Assembly (NCBI GenBank): GCA_021733665.1
Contig: JAHREI010000002.1
Span: 744,001 to 808,000 of the forward strand
DNA length: 64,000 nt
DNA from: Bacillus subtilis
Lineage (GTDB): Bacteria; Pseudomonadota; Alphaproteobacteria; Rhizobiales; Rhizobiaceae
Direction of reading: 5' to 3'
Positions 27,482-36,762 of this stretch are shown piece after piece (position 1 is the stretch's first letter; each line of letters starts with the position of its first letter). The notes beneath the pieces are model-generated. The model did not search any database and had not been told where the DNA came from. It saw only the letters and a program-made list of their open reading frames with translations. Position numbers and translations under genes: made by a program.

Positions 27482-28837
27482 ATGTTTCAAAAAATCCTCA
27501 TAGCCAATCGCGGCGAAATTGCCCTGCGGGTACTGCGCGCCTGTAAGGAGCTTGGCATCAAGACTGTTGCCGTTCACTCCACTGCCGATGCGGATGCCAT
27601 GCATGTCCGTCTCGCAGATGAAAGCGTTTGTATCGGCCCGCCGCCATCGCGCGACAGCTATCTGAATATTCATCAGATCGTTGCTGCCTGCGAAATCACC
27701 GGCGCGGATGCAATCCATCCGGGTTATGGCTTCCTCTCCGAGAATGCTAAATTCGCGGAAATTCTTGAAGCACACGACATTACCTTCATCGGACCGACCG
27801 CTGCGCATATCCGCATTATGGGCGATAAGATCGAAGCGAAAAAGACTGCTAAACGTCTTGGTATTCCGGTTGTGCCGGGTTCCGACGGTGGTGTAGCCAG
27901 CGAAGAAGATGCCATCCGCATTGCGGCTGAAATCGGCTATCCGGTGATCATCAAAGCATCTTCCGGCGGTGGTGGTCGCGGGATGAAGGTTGCCAAATCG
28001 GCAGCAGACATCTCCGTTGCCTATAATACTGCACGCTCTGAAGCTGCTGCTGCATTCGGTGATGATGCTGTTTACATCGAGAAATATCTCGAAAAGCCGC
28101 GTCACATTGAAGTACAGATCGTTGGCGACGGTGCCGGTAAAGCTGTGCATCTTGGCGAACGTGACTGCTCCTTGCAGCGTCGTCACCAGAAAGTCTGGGA
28201 AGAAGCAAACTCCCCTGCTCTGAATTCTGAAGCCCGTGACAAGATCGGCATGATCTGCGCCAATGCGGTTGCAGAGCTCGGCTATCGTGGCGCCGGTACA
28301 ATCGAATTCCTCTATGAAAACGGCGAGTTCTATTTCATCGAAATGAACACCCGTCTGCAGGTGGAACACACGATTACTGAAGCCATTACCGGTATTGATC
28401 TGGTTCATGAGCAGATTCGTATTGCTGCTGGTCTCGGCCTGTCGATCAAGCAGGAAGATGTCCGCTTCTCCGGCCATGCGATCGAGTGCCGTATCAATGC
28501 GGAAAACGCCCGCACATTTACGCCGTCACCAGGCACGATCAACCACTACCACACACCGGGTGGTCTCGGCATTCGTGTCGATTCCGGCGTATATAGCGGT
28601 TATCGTATCCCGCCTTACTATGACAGCATGATCGGCAAGCTGATCGTTCATGGTCGTAACCGCGTCGAATGTCTGATGCGTCTGCGCCGTGCGCTTGATG
28701 AGTTTGTGGTTGATGGTGTTGATACAACACTTCCGCTCTTCCAGGATCTGATTGCCAATCCGGATATCGCCAATGGCGATTATGATATCCACTGGCTTGA
28801 AAAATATCTGGAAAAGCAGGCCGCTTCAGGTAACTGA
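27482..28837 (+). CDS. accC: Biotin carboxylase subunit of acetyl-CoA carboxylase
   Basis: ATP-grasp enzyme of 451 residues that carboxylates biotin on AccB. The N-terminus [20 protein letters not shown] is diagnostic. Other landmarks are [13 protein letters not shown] (ATP loop), [29 protein letters not shown] and [16 protein letters not shown]. The start at 27482 is set by AGGAG 7-11 bases upstream; an earlier in-frame ATG at 27461 lacks one. The stop is 2 bases before the aat frame. Confidence 0.97.
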   Translation: MFQKILIANRGEIALRVLRACKELGIKTVAVHSTADADAMHVRLADESVCIGPPPSRDSYLNIHQIVAACEITGADAIHPGYGFLSENAKFAEILEAHDITFIGPTAAHIRIMGDKIEAKKTAKRLGIPVVPGSDGGVASEEDAIRIAAEIGYPVIIKASSGGGGRGMKVAKSAADISVAYNTARSEAAAAFGDDAVYIEKYLEKPRHIEVQIVGDGAGKAVHLGERDCSLQRRHQKVWEEANSPALNSEARDKIGMICANAVAELGYRGAGTIEFLYENGEFYFIEMNTRLQVEHTITEAITGIDLVHEQIRIAAGLGLSIKQEDVRFSGHAIECRINAENARTFTPSPGTINHYHTPGGLGIRVDSGVYSGYRIPPYYDSMIGKLIVHGRNRVECLMRLRRALDEFVVDGVDTTLPLFQDLIANPDIANGDYDIHWLEKYLEKQAASGN

Positions 28838-28839
28838 TT

Positions 28840-29457
28840 TTGGTGGCGGGACGCAAATCCCCACCGCCTCGAGAATTAGGTCCGGAGCTTCTGCTCCGGG
28901 CTTACGCCTCCGGCATTTTCCCTATGTCAGAAAGTGCTGATGATCCGGAAATTTTCTGGGTACGTCCGGAACAACGCGGTATTATTCCGCTTGATCAGTT
29001 CCACATCTCCCGCAGCCTCCAAAAAACAGTAAAACGCGCTCCGTTCGACATCCGTTACAACACGGCTTTTGAACAGGTTCTGCAGGGCTGCGCTATCAGG
29101 CTCGATCCTGAAGCGGGCAGTTGGATTAATCAGACCATTCGTCAGGGCTATATAGGCCTTCACAAAGCCGGACACTGCCACTCAGTGGAAGCATGGCAGG
29201 GAGAGCGATTGGTGGGCGGTCTTTACGGCGTATCGCTTGGCGGGGCGTTTTTCGGTGAAAGCATGTTCAGCCATGCAACGGATGCCTCCAAGGTCTGTCT
29301 GGTGCATCTGGTCGAACGTCTGCGCACAAACGGCTTCAAGCTTCTCGACACGCAGTTTACAACTGAGCATCTGCAGCGTTTCGGTGCGATTGAAATTCCC
29401 GCTAAAGATTATGAAGAAATGCTGCTGCCAGCGATTTTGACACCGGCACAGTTCTGA
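28840..29457 (+). CDS. aat: Leucyl/phenylalanyl-tRNA--protein transferase
   Basis: Cytoplasmic N-end rule enzyme of about 205 residues that adds Leu or Phe to N-terminal Arg or Lys for ClpS/ClpAP degradation. Family motifs are [56 protein letters not shown] and [16 protein letters not shown]. The start is TTG 28840 or GTG 28843, almost abutting the accC stop, so translation is probably coupled to accC. AGG at 28828-28830 could be the ribosome site. Confidence 0.95.
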   Translation: MVAGRKSPPPRELGPELLLRAYASGIFPMSESADDPEIFWVRPEQRGIIPLDQFHISRSLQKTVKRAPFDIRYNTAFEQVLQGCAIRLDPEAGSWINQTIRQGYIGLHKAGHCHSVEAWQGERLVGGLYGVSLGGAFFGESMFSHATDASKVCLVHLVERLRTNGFKLLDTQFTTEHLQRFGAIEIPAKDYEEMLLPAILTPAQF

Positions 29458-29510
29458 AACACAATACGCGCATAGACCAGAGCCCTCAACCAGCTCTTGG
29501 CACATAAAAG

Positions 29511-29584
29511 TCGCTCTAATTGTCTGCTTTAATGCGCATCTTTGTCCGAAAACCGTTTCACATTTTTCGGGATGCGCTCTAATT
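29511..29584 (-). repeat. Rhizobial intergenic mosaic repeat, module A
   Basis: GCGCATC (29534-29540) pairs with GATGCGC (29571-29577) around an inner dyad CCGAAAA / TTTTCGG. The core reads TCCGAAAACCGTTTCACA. This is the same unit, in reverse orientation, as module A at 23641 and closely resembles the repeat found throughout Brucella and Ochrobactrum genomes. It lies between convergent aat and the DUF2155 gene. Confidence 0.8.
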
Positions 29585-29589
29585 GAGAA

Positions 29590-30036
29590 TTATTTTGGAG
29601 CCGGAATATCGGATGTCTGTTTGCAGTTTTTTAGCCAGATATCATAAACCGGATGATCAACAGCATTCAAACCCGGACTGTCGGCAAACATCCAGCCGGA
29701 AAAGATACGACGGATTTTACGATCAAGGGTGATTTCATCCACCTGCACAAAGCTGTCTGTGCGCGGGGCTTCATTTTCAGAACGGCTGTAACAAACCTTC
29801 GGCGTTACCTGCAGCGCACCAAACTGTACCGTTTCATTGATATAAACATCAAAAGTCGTGATACGGCCGGTAATTTTATCAAGACCGGAAAACTCGGCGA
29901 CTTTATTGGCAATGCGCTCGGCTTTCGCTTCAGAAAATCCGCTCAAGCTTGCGGCAGTCAAACCGGAAACCGCAAGTCCTGCAACCAGCAGAAATGTTGC
30001 TCCAAAATTTCGTCCGGAAGAAACATTCATACACAT
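29590..30036 (-). CDS. DUF2155 exported protein
   Basis: About 149 residues. A signal-type N-terminus (GRNFGATFLLVAGLAVSGLTAASLSG) is followed by the DUF2155 domain: KITGRITTFDVYINETVQFGALQVTPKVCYSR and RKIRRIFSGWMFADSPGLNAVDHPVYDIWLKNCK. Start ATG 30036 or 30030 after AAAGG; the open frame extends further upstream but without family similarity. Function unknown. In rhizobia this gene regularly accompanies the NDUFA12 gene and aat, as here. Confidence 0.85.
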   Translation of the reverse strand: MCMNVSSGRNFGATFLLVAGLAVSGLTAASLSGFSEAKAERIANKVAEFSGLDKITGRITTFDVYINETVQFGALQVTPKVCYSRSENEAPRTDSFVQVDEITLDRKIRRIFSGWMFADSPGLNAVDHPVYDIWLKNCKQTSDIPAPK

Positions 30037-30190
30037 TCTGCCTTTGGTCGTGGTTGCATAAATAGTGCACAATAGCACCAGCAGGAAATTAGCCTGTTCT
30101 TTGCGGCATTTGTGAGAAAAAGTGCAACTAAGCATAGTTTTCCCCAAACCTGATCAGCAGAACACAATGACCTGACATAGCCTGTAAAAA

Positions 30191-30223
30191 TGCAAAGGCG
30201 GCACACTTCTTAGGTTGCCGCCT
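30191..30223 (-). terminator. Probable terminator of the NDUFA12 gene
   Basis: AGGCGGCA (30196-30203) pairs with TGCCGCCT (30216-30223). On the minus strand it is followed by TTTGCATTTTTA, an imperfect T-run. It would end the NDUFA12 transcript before the DUF2155 gene. Confidence 0.55.
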
Positions 30224-30245
30224 GCACATATCATCAAGTTTCAGA

Positions 30246-30641
30246 TTAATTCGGTGTCCAGGCGTCGTAATCGCCGGTCACTACAGGACGTTGACCGGAA
30301 GCAGAAATCGCACCCTGCGGGCGATAAGCCTGCGGGGAACCAGTCAGGTTTGGCTGGTGAGGCTTCTGCCATTCGCGCGGCTGATAATTCTCTTCAGTCG
30401 GCGGCGTATCGGTGCGGTGATGCATCCAGCCGTGCCAGCCGGCAGGAATTGCACTGGCTTCGCTGTAACCGTTGAAGATAACCCAACGGCGTGTGCGGCC
30501 TTCAGAATCCTTGCCACCGGTGTAATAGACATTGCCGAACTCGTCTTCACCGACGCGTTTACCCTTACGCCACGTATGAAAACGGGTGCCAAGGGTCTGG
30601 CTGTTCCACCAGGTAAAGACCTGAGTAATAAATTTTTTCAT
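30246..30641 (-). CDS. NADH:ubiquinone oxidoreductase 17.2 kDa subunit (NDUFA12 family)
   Basis: Accessory subunit of respiratory complex I, about 131 residues, the homologue of mitochondrial NDUFA12, which is found in alphaproteobacteria. Family sequence runs TLGTRFHTWRKGKRVGEDEFGNVYYTGG, RRWVIFNGYSEASAIPAGWHGWMHHRTDTPP. The start is ATG 30641 with GGAAG just upstream; the open frame reaches 30689 but that extension is not family-like. Encoded away from the nuo operon, as usual. Two complex I assembly-factor homologues lie at 44.7-45.9 kb. Confidence 0.93.
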   Translation of the reverse strand: MKKFITQVFTWWNSQTLGTRFHTWRKGKRVGEDEFGNVYYTGGKDSEGRTRRWVIFNGYSEASAIPAGWHGWMHHRTDTPPTEENYQPREWQKPHQPNLTGSPQAYRPQGAISASGQRPVVTGDYDAWTPN

Positions 30642-30829
30642 AGCACTTCCAGATCCTGAACTATCCTGACCATAAAGGCACAGGATCATGCAGATTATTC
30701 CCTGCTTATGGCCTTATCTGAGGCTCCGCGCAAGGGTCAAGTTGCCGCTCTTAATAGCATTTGCGAACTGTATTCACCGGCTTAACAGCCATTATACAGT
30801 AATAAATGCAAGATTTCAGAGCGAAAAAA

Positions 30830-31333
30830 TCACATAGACCAGCCGGTCAGTGGCTTTTCCATTTTGATAACATTGATATCAAGTTTCAGTGTGCCCCAGT
30901 CTTTCGTCTCGCCGGTCTTTTCAAAACCTTTGCGACTATAGAAATCCAGAGCTTTGTGATTCTTTTCAATCACCTCAAGCGCGAGCTTTTCAACATCAGG
31001 AAAAGCCATCTCGATTTCAGCCAGCAGCATGGTGCCAATACCCTGCACCTGTTGCTCGGGATCTACATAAAGCTGATGCAGCTCCGCAACGCCCGCTTTG
31101 CTCTGGCTGGCAAAAGCCATACCGACGAGGTTGCCCTCGCCGTCATCTGCCACAACAAATTCCGAATAAGGCTTCGCCAGATTACGGGTCAGCGCGGCAA
31201 CAGAATGATACTCGCCCGTGACCGTGTTGACAGTCTCAACACCCAGCACGTCATCAAATGTGGCGTGCCAGGTTTTGACCAGCAACTGGTGCACGGCCTT
31301 GAGATCATCTTTATTTGCGGAACGCAGCCACAT
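30830..31333 (-). CDS. GNAT-family N-acetyltransferase
   Basis: 167 residues with the acetyl-CoA binding signature QVQGIGTMLLAEIE and the following YSRKGFEKTGE. Substrate unknown. Its ATG overlaps the TAA stop of gatB (TAATG), so it is translationally coupled to gatB and made with it. Confidence 0.85.
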   Translation of the reverse strand: MWLRSANKDDLKAVHQLLVKTWHATFDDVLGVETVNTVTGEYHSVAALTRNLAKPYSEFVVADDGEGNLVGMAFASQSKAGVAELHQLYVDPEQQVQGIGTMLLAEIEMAFPDVEKLALEVIEKNHKALDFYSRKGFEKTGETKDWGTLKLDINVIKMEKPLTGWSM

Positions 31334-32832
31334 TATTCGATGCCCAGCTTCGCTTTAACCAGATCATTCACAGCCTGCGGATTTGCTTTACCGCCGGTTG
31401 CTTTCATCACCTGACCAACGAACCAGCCGGCAAGTGTCGGCTTTTCTTTGGCCTGAGCAACTTTTTCCGGATTAGCGGCGATGATTTCATCAACGGCTTT
31501 TTCAATCGCGCCGGTATCGGTTACCTGCTTCATACCGCGGGTTTCTACGATCTCTTTCGGATTACCGCCTTCATTCCAGACGATTTCGAAGAGATCTTTG
31601 GCGATCTTACCGGAAATGGTGCCTTCTTTGATCAGATCGAGAATTGCGCCCAGCTGTTCCGGTGAAACCGGTGCTTCTTCAATATCCTTACCGGCCTTGT
31701 TCAAAGCGCCGAGCAGATCATTGATAACCCAGTTTGCGGCAACTTTACCGTCACGGCCTTCTGCAACCGATTCGAAATAGTCAGCAATGGCTTTTTCAGT
31801 GATCAGAATGGAGGCGTCATAGACAGACAGCCCAAGAGTCTCAACCAGACGGTTTTTCTTGTCATCCGGCAGTTCCGGCAGTGCAGCAGCCAGCTCATCC
31901 ACATAGGCCTGCGTAAATTCCAGCGGCAGCAGATCCGGATCCGGGAAATAGCGGTAATCATGCGCTTCTTCTTTCGAGCGCATCGAACGGGTTTCACCCT
32001 TTGCCGGATCATAAAGACGAGTTTCCTGATCGATCTTGCCGCCATCTTCCAGAATGCCGATCTGACGACGGGCTTCGTACTCAATCGCCTGACCAATAAA
32101 GCGGATCGAGTTCATGTTCTTGATTTCGCAACGGGTGCCGAATTCACCGCCCGGACGACGCACAGAAACGTTGACGTCAGCGCGCATAGAGCCTTCGTCC
32201 ATGTTACCGTCGCAAGTACCCAGATAACGCAGAATGCTGCGCAGTTTGGTCATATAAGCACGCGCTTCATCGGAGGAACGAATATCCGGCTTGGAAACGA
32301 TTTCCATCAGCGCCACGCCGGAACGGTTCAGGTCAACAAAAGACATGCTCGGATGCTGGTCATGCATGGATTTACCCGCATCCTGTTCCAGATGCACGCG
32401 CTCGATGCCGACTTCTACATCTTCAAACTGGCCTTTGGAATCAGGACCGACAGACACGATAACGGTGCCTTCGCCTACGATCGGCTGTTTGAACTGAGAA
32501 ATCTGATAGCCCTGCGGCAGATCCGGATAGAAATAGTTTTTACGGTCAAAAACCGATTTCAGATTGATCTGCGCTTTTAGTCCGAGACCCGTACGAATGG
32601 CCTGCGCCACGCATTCCGCATTGATCACCGGCAGCATGCCCGGCATTGCAGCATCAATCAGCGAAACATTAGCGTTCGGCTCCGCACCAAATTCAGTGGA
32701 AGCACCGGAGAACAATTTGGAATTGGAAGTCACCTGCGCATGGACTTCCATCCCGATCACCACTTCCCAGTCACCGGTGGCACCGGAGATCAGGCGTTTC
32801 GGGTCTGGTGTGCGTGTATCGATAAGGGACAT
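31333..32832 (-). CDS. gatB: Aspartyl/glutamyl-tRNA amidotransferase subunit B
   Basis: 499 residues. GatB is the kinase/transamidase subunit that converts Glu-tRNA-Gln and Asp-tRNA-Asn in the GatCAB complex. The signature [23 protein letters not shown] opens the catalytic domain, followed by [17 protein letters not shown] and DFNRSG-type [16 protein letters not shown]. The C-terminal helical YqeY-like tail binds tRNA ([30 protein letters not shown]). gatC and gatA are elsewhere. Start ATG 32832 after AAGAG. Confidence 0.97.
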   Translation of the reverse strand: MSLIDTRTPDPKRLISGATGDWEVVIGMEVHAQVTSNSKLFSGASTEFGAEPNANVSLIDAAMPGMLPVINAECVAQAIRTGLGLKAQINLKSVFDRKNYFYPDLPQGYQISQFKQPIVGEGTVIVSVGPDSKGQFEDVEVGIERVHLEQDAGKSMHDQHPSMSFVDLNRSGVALMEIVSKPDIRSSDEARAYMTKLRSILRYLGTCDGNMDEGSMRADVNVSVRRPGGEFGTRCEIKNMNSIRFIGQAIEYEARRQIGILEDGGKIDQETRLYDPAKGETRSMRSKEEAHDYRYFPDPDLLPLEFTQAYVDELAAALPELPDDKKNRLVETLGLSVYDASILITEKAIADYFESVAEGRDGKVAANWVINDLLGALNKAGKDIEEAPVSPEQLGAILDLIKEGTISGKIAKDLFEIVWNEGGNPKEIVETRGMKQVTDTGAIEKAVDEIIAANPEKVAQAKEKPTLAGWFVGQVMKATGGKANPQAVNDLVKAKLGIE

Positions 32833-33078
32833 GGGCTCTTAAATCTCTGTTTTTGCGGCGCGAGCAATACTCTGCCGTTTTCTCATGCTTCTGGCTAAAA
32901 CAAACCGGCCTGACTGGCAAGTGTTCTCTGGGATTTCAGTCTTGTTTCAGCACGGATCAATTATCATTGTGCAGACTATAAACATTCTGCCACGCCAGTG
33001 CACCCTGCATTGACAGAAAAAATGCAAATTCCTGTAACAAAGCATGGGCTTGTAAAGATAAATGACCGGAGAGCACGA

Positions 33079-33555
33079 TCAAACATCCTCCATACCCAGA
33101 CGGCGGTAAAGGCGCTCCGCGCCAAAGGGATTATTCTGATCAACTTTGAGACAGATTTTATCTGCACCACGCGCATAAAACACTTGAAAACAATACAGCA
33201 GCAGTGCTTCAGCAATACCTTTTCTTCGCCAGTCGGGCTGCACGACAATATCTTTGATAAAGCCGCTGTTCCAGCAATGTGCAAAAGCAATCAACTTACC
33301 CTGCCCGCTTATAACCGGAAAGATCAGCGTAGCCTCATATTCTTCATCCGCAGACAATGCCTGCCACCACTCAGTCACTGGCGGCACACGATCCCCCATG
33401 GCCTCATAGGAGCTGGCGAGCAAAGCATGAAGCGCAGCAATCATCTGCGGTGCATCTGGTCTAAACGGCACTAAAGCCACATTCTGCGGCCATAGCGGCT
33501 GCGTCATGTCACCGTCCAACACTTTGCATAAATGATAGTGAGGTTTCACAGTCAT
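33079..33555 (-). CDS. GNAT-family N-acetyltransferase
   Basis: 158 residues, with a GNAT fold signature QPDWRRKGIAEALLLYCFQ and a typical C-terminal LKVDQNNPFGAERLYRRLGM. The N-terminal half is unlike the acetyltransferase next to gatB, so the two are not recent duplicates. Substrate unknown. It lies between gatB and tig on the same strand, with the tig terminator just upstream, so it needs its own promoter. Confidence 0.82.
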   Translation of the reverse strand: MTVKPHYHLCKVLDGDMTQPLWPQNVALVPFRPDAPQMIAALHALLASSYEAMGDRVPPVTEWWQALSADEEYEATLIFPVISGQGKLIAFAHCWNSGFIKDIVVQPDWRRKGIAEALLLYCFQVFYARGADKICLKVDQNNPFGAERLYRRLGMEDV

Positions 33556-33607
33556 AGCCTGCCCCTACCTGATTAATGCGATCTGCAGTTATTATATAGT
33601 AGTCAAC

Positions 33608-33636
33608 AAAAAAGCCGCGTTTTGCAACGCGGCTTT
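33608..33636 (-). terminator. Terminator of tig
   Basis: AAAGCCGCGTT (33611-33621) pairs perfectly with AACGCGGCTTT (33626-33636) around TTGC. On the minus strand it continues into a run of six Ts (As at 33608-33613). It lies 23 bases past the tig stop. Confidence 0.9.
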
Positions 33637-33658
33637 CTCGTAACTCTATGCGGGCTGA

Positions 33659-35074
33659 TTATTCAGCTGCATCGTCAGCTTTTTTAGCTGCTTTTTTCTT
33701 TGGAGCAGCTTTTTTAGCTGGCTTTGCTTCTTCTGCGCCTTCTTCGTCAGCTGTCAGCTCTTCTTTAGTCACTTTCTTATCGGTGACGGAGATTGTGCTG
33801 AGCAGGTGATCAACAACCTTTTCTTCAAAGATTGGTGCGCGCAGGTTAGCAACTGCATCAGGTGTTTTACGCAGGAATTCATAAACCTGCTGTTCCTGAC
33901 CTGGATAGCGACGAACCTGATCGTAAACAGCGCGCTGCAGTTCTTCTTCGGTTACTTCTACACCGGCTTTTTCGCCGATTTCGGAGAGAACCAGACCAAG
34001 ACGTACACGACGTTCAGCCAGCTTGCGATATTCTTCGCGTGCAGCTTCTTCAGTGGTTTCTTCGTCTTCAAAAGTTTTGCCAGCCTGCTGCAGGTCGAAA
34101 TTGATCTGCTGCCAGATGTTGTTGAACTCAGCGTTTACCAGACGTTCTGGTGTTGCGAACTGATATTCTGCATCCAGACCGTCGAGGATCTGACGCTTAA
34201 CTTTCTGACGTGTGATCTGGCCGTACTGACCTTCGATCTGTTCACGAACAACGGTGCGCAGACGATCAAGGCTTTCGATGCCGAGCTTCTTAGCAACTTC
34301 GTCGTTCAGTTCCAGTTCAGCAGCTTTAGCAACTTCCTTCACAGTGATGTCAAAGGTTGCTTCTTTGCCGGCCAGATGAGCAGCGCCGTAGTTTTCTGGG
34401 AAAGTAACTTTGATCTGCTTTTCGTCACCGGCTTTAACGCCGATCAGCTGATCTTCAAAGCCCGGAATGAACTGGCCGGAACCGAGAACCAGCTGAGCAT
34501 CCTGATCTGCACCACCTTCAAACGGCTCATCGCCAAGCTTACCGAGGTAATCCATGGTAACGCGGTCGCCGTCTTCAGCTTTGCCTTTTTTCGCTTCGAA
34601 AGTACGTGCGGAAGAAGCGATCTTCTTGACCTGCTCTTCAACTTCTTCGTCCGAAATATCAACAACTTCACGGGTCACTTTAAGACCGGAAACGTCTTTG
34701 ATTTCAATTGCTGGCAGAACTTCGTAATTCATGGTGAATTCGAAATCAGCTTTACCGGCCAGAACCTTTTCGGCTTCTGCTTCGTCTTCGCTCATTGCAA
34801 CTTCTGGCTGGGTTGCAGCTTTTTCGTTGCGGTCAGCAAGGATCGAACGGGTTGAATCGTTCAGAATTTCATTCACGATCTCAGCCATGAAAGACTTGCC
34901 GTACATCTTACGCAGATGTGCTGCAGGAACTTTACCAGGACGGAAACCATCGATCTTAGCGCGACCGCGAGCGGTTTCGAGGCGCTCAGCGAGCTTTGCT
35001 TCAAGATCCTGTGCCGGAACCACGACTTTGATCTCGCGCTTCAGCCCTTCATTGAGCGTTTCGGTAACCTGCAT
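33659..35074 (-). CDS. tig: Trigger factor (ribosome-associated chaperone, PPIase)
   Basis: 471 residues. The ribosome-binding N-domain has the signature [17 protein letters not shown] (about residue 43). A central FKBP-like PPIase domain begins at about 160 ([22 protein letters not shown]), followed by the helical C-domain. The extreme C-terminus is a Lys/Ala tail ([18 protein letters not shown]), as in other rhizobial trigger factors. I chose the ATG at 35074, which gives [15 protein letters not shown] and has AAGG upstream; the frame is open to 35188 but the extension is not family sequence. Confidence 0.96.
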   Translation of the reverse strand: MQVTETLNEGLKREIKVVVPAQDLEAKLAERLETARGRAKIDGFRPGKVPAAHLRKMYGKSFMAEIVNEILNDSTRSILADRNEKAATQPEVAMSEDEAEAEKVLAGKADFEFTMNYEVLPAIEIKDVSGLKVTREVVDISDEEVEEQVKKIASSARTFEAKKGKAEDGDRVTMDYLGKLGDEPFEGGADQDAQLVLGSGQFIPGFEDQLIGVKAGDEKQIKVTFPENYGAAHLAGKEATFDITVKEVAKAAELELNDEVAKKLGIESLDRLRTVVREQIEGQYGQITRQKVKRQILDGLDAEYQFATPERLVNAEFNNIWQQINFDLQQAGKTFEDEETTEEAAREEYRKLAERRVRLGLVLSEIGEKAGVEVTEEELQRAVYDQVRRYPGQEQQVYEFLRKTPDAVANLRAPIFEEKVVDHLLSTISVTDKKVTKEELTADEEGAEEAKPAKKAAPKKKAAKKADDAAE

Positions 35075-35683
35075 GTCCAAACCTTCACTTTTGTCTACGT
35101 TTCGCATGACCGGCCGCATGACCGTAGCCGCCGAGGCTAGCGAATTTTTGTTTTTCTGTTGCCACATACCGCGCACAAAAATGCGCAAAGGCTATGTAAC
35201 ATCCCTGAACGGATATAAAATCCGCCGATGAACGGCCGCGACTCTATATATAAATGGTACGGATTTAAAGCAGCCATACCTGATTTCTGCTATTGAATTT
35301 CCTGCACAATATCTGCTCATTCAACAGCATACCGCCACATTTCGTGCCGGAGCCTGTGCCGCAGCATTGCGCCAGAATCCCATTTATCGCAAACCCATTA
35401 CAATCAGCGCCTGCAAAATACAAGATGCGATTGACTAATCGCCCTGCAAACCATCTGATTTTATGAGCCGGATCCCCTTAAATGCCGCTGTTTTGCGTTA
35501 ATTATGGCAGAAAGCAAAATTATCCTGAGCGGGACAACAGACAAAGCAGAGTAACAACCGTTCCGGCTGGTCAAAACCGGCTCTTTTACGAACATATATC
35601 TTTTGATACAGGGCGGCGCCGATTGTACCTTCTCTGCGGCATAATCCGTTATTACCGCTCTTCTGTTTCAAGGAATTTATAAG
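35075..35683. other. Divergent intergenic region, tig / secreted protein gene
   Basis: About 600 bases without a supported gene. It contains the tig promoter region and that of the small secreted protein gene at 35684. One hairpin is seen, GCGATT (35427-35432) with AATCGC (35437-35442) around GACT. A 66-codon frame at 35482-35682 has no ribosome site or family feature. Confidence 0.4.
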
Positions 35684-36181
35684 ATGAAATTGCGTTTCGT
35701 TTGCCTGTTATCGCTGCTATTGCCGCTTGCACCTCTGACCTCCCATGCACAGGAAGCTGGTCTTGCTGAGCGCCGTGCGATGGCCGCTTATGCGAAAGAC
35801 ATCTGGCCTGCCGCAGAAAAATCCATTCAGGATGCTGCCGGTTTTCCGGTTGTGATTGAGCTTAACCTCAACAGCCTCGCACTCGCGGGCTATGCGGATT
35901 CTTATACGGATGCGGATTATCTGAAGAATACGGTCATTGAACCTGTTATCCGCTCATTCCAGGCGATTACCATTGACGAAATGGGCAAAACAGCACTGAA
36001 AGACAAGCTGAAATCCGTGACCATTCTCTATGATGAGAAAACCGCACCAGCCTCCAATTATGCTGACGGCCTTAGTTTTGAAGACGGCAAACTGACAATC
36101 AACTGGAAACCTTTTTCCAATGCCGGCGATATTGAGCCGCGGACAAAAGCACTGACCACCCTGCTGGAAAGCAAGCTGTAA
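35684..36181 (+). CDS. Secreted protein of unknown function
   Basis: 165 residues with a clear signal peptide (MKLRFVCLLSLLLPLAPLTSHAQEAG, cleavage after SHA). The mature part is alpha/beta with no cysteine, and no domain is recognised. Ribosome site CAAGGAA precedes the ATG at 35684. It ends at a strong shared terminator. Probably periplasmic. Confidence 0.7.
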   Translation: MKLRFVCLLSLLLPLAPLTSHAQEAGLAERRAMAAYAKDIWPAAEKSIQDAAGFPVVIELNLNSLALAGYADSYTDADYLKNTVIEPVIRSFQAITIDEMGKTALKDKLKSVTILYDEKTAPASNYADGLSFEDGKLTINWKPFSNAGDIEPRTKALTTLLESKL

Positions 36182-36203
36182 GACAGTTGGTTGTTGCAAA
36201 CAT

Positions 36204-36234
36204 CAAAACCGCTCCGTTAACCGGAGCGGTTTTG
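36204..36234. terminator. Bidirectional terminator
   Basis: CAAAACCGCTCCG (36204-36216) pairs perfectly with CGGAGCGGTTTTG (36222-36234) around TTAAC, with short A and T runs in both directions. It separates two convergent genes for exported proteins. Confidence 0.85.
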
Positions 36235-36252
36235 CTACATGAACGGGGAACT

Positions 36253-36690
36253 TCAACGGTTCTTGTAAATATATGCCTTGCAGCTTTTCGCATCGTTGCG
36301 CGGTGGTTTATCGCCGGTAAAAACGCCGATAGTGATCTGCTCCGGCAGTGCCATCCAATAGACAATGTAAAAGACATCACCATTGCCGCATAGGTGCTTT
36401 CCGTCTTTCAAGGCCGGATCAGCAGGTTGCGCAACACGATATACCGATGCTGGCAGCTCTTTCCCGTCAACTTCAAATGTCTCTGCAACCAGCTCAGAGA
36501 ATTTCATCGTCGCGCCGGCTTCAAAACGAATACTGAAATCATCAATCTGAATATCGCCGGTAATAGCCTTATCCTCTGCGCTGACCGGCAGGTAATAATC
36601 CCCTGCCGTAAAGGCATGAGCAGCTGAGCCTGAAAACAGCACAATCATCGTGACAGCCGATGCGATCGGTTTCATTTTACCGGTACGCAT
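36253..36690 (-). CDS. Exported protein of unknown function
   Basis: About 145 residues with a signal peptide (MKPIASAVTMIVLFSGSAAHA). The mature chain has two cysteines (HLCGNGD and KSCKAY) that could form one disulfide, and the segment VFYIVYWMALPEQITIGVFTG. The start is ATG 36690 after GAGGGAACTGGA; the frame extends to 36753. Start-to-stop spacing of about 70 bases from the upstream amidohydrolase suggests a two-gene operon. No family recognised. Confidence 0.7.
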   Translation of the reverse strand: MRTGKMKPIASAVTMIVLFSGSAAHAFTAGDYYLPVSAEDKAITGDIQIDDFSIRFEAGATMKFSELVAETFEVDGKELPASVYRVAQPADPALKDGKHLCGNGDVFYIVYWMALPEQITIGVFTGDKPPRNDAKSCKAYIYKNR

Positions 36691-36762
36691 TCCAGTTCCC
36701 TCAACTTCATATAAATACGGCCGGAACATCCGGCCGCAGAAATATTTCATCACATCAAAAGC

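Noticed and set aside
27365-28477. Open frame of 370 codons antisense to accC and the accB-accC gap
   Set aside because: Fully explained by accC on the other strand; no domain or start signal.
33806-34855. Open frame of 349 codons antisense to tig
   Set aside because: Shadow of the trigger factor gene; Phe/Asn-rich translation with no family features.
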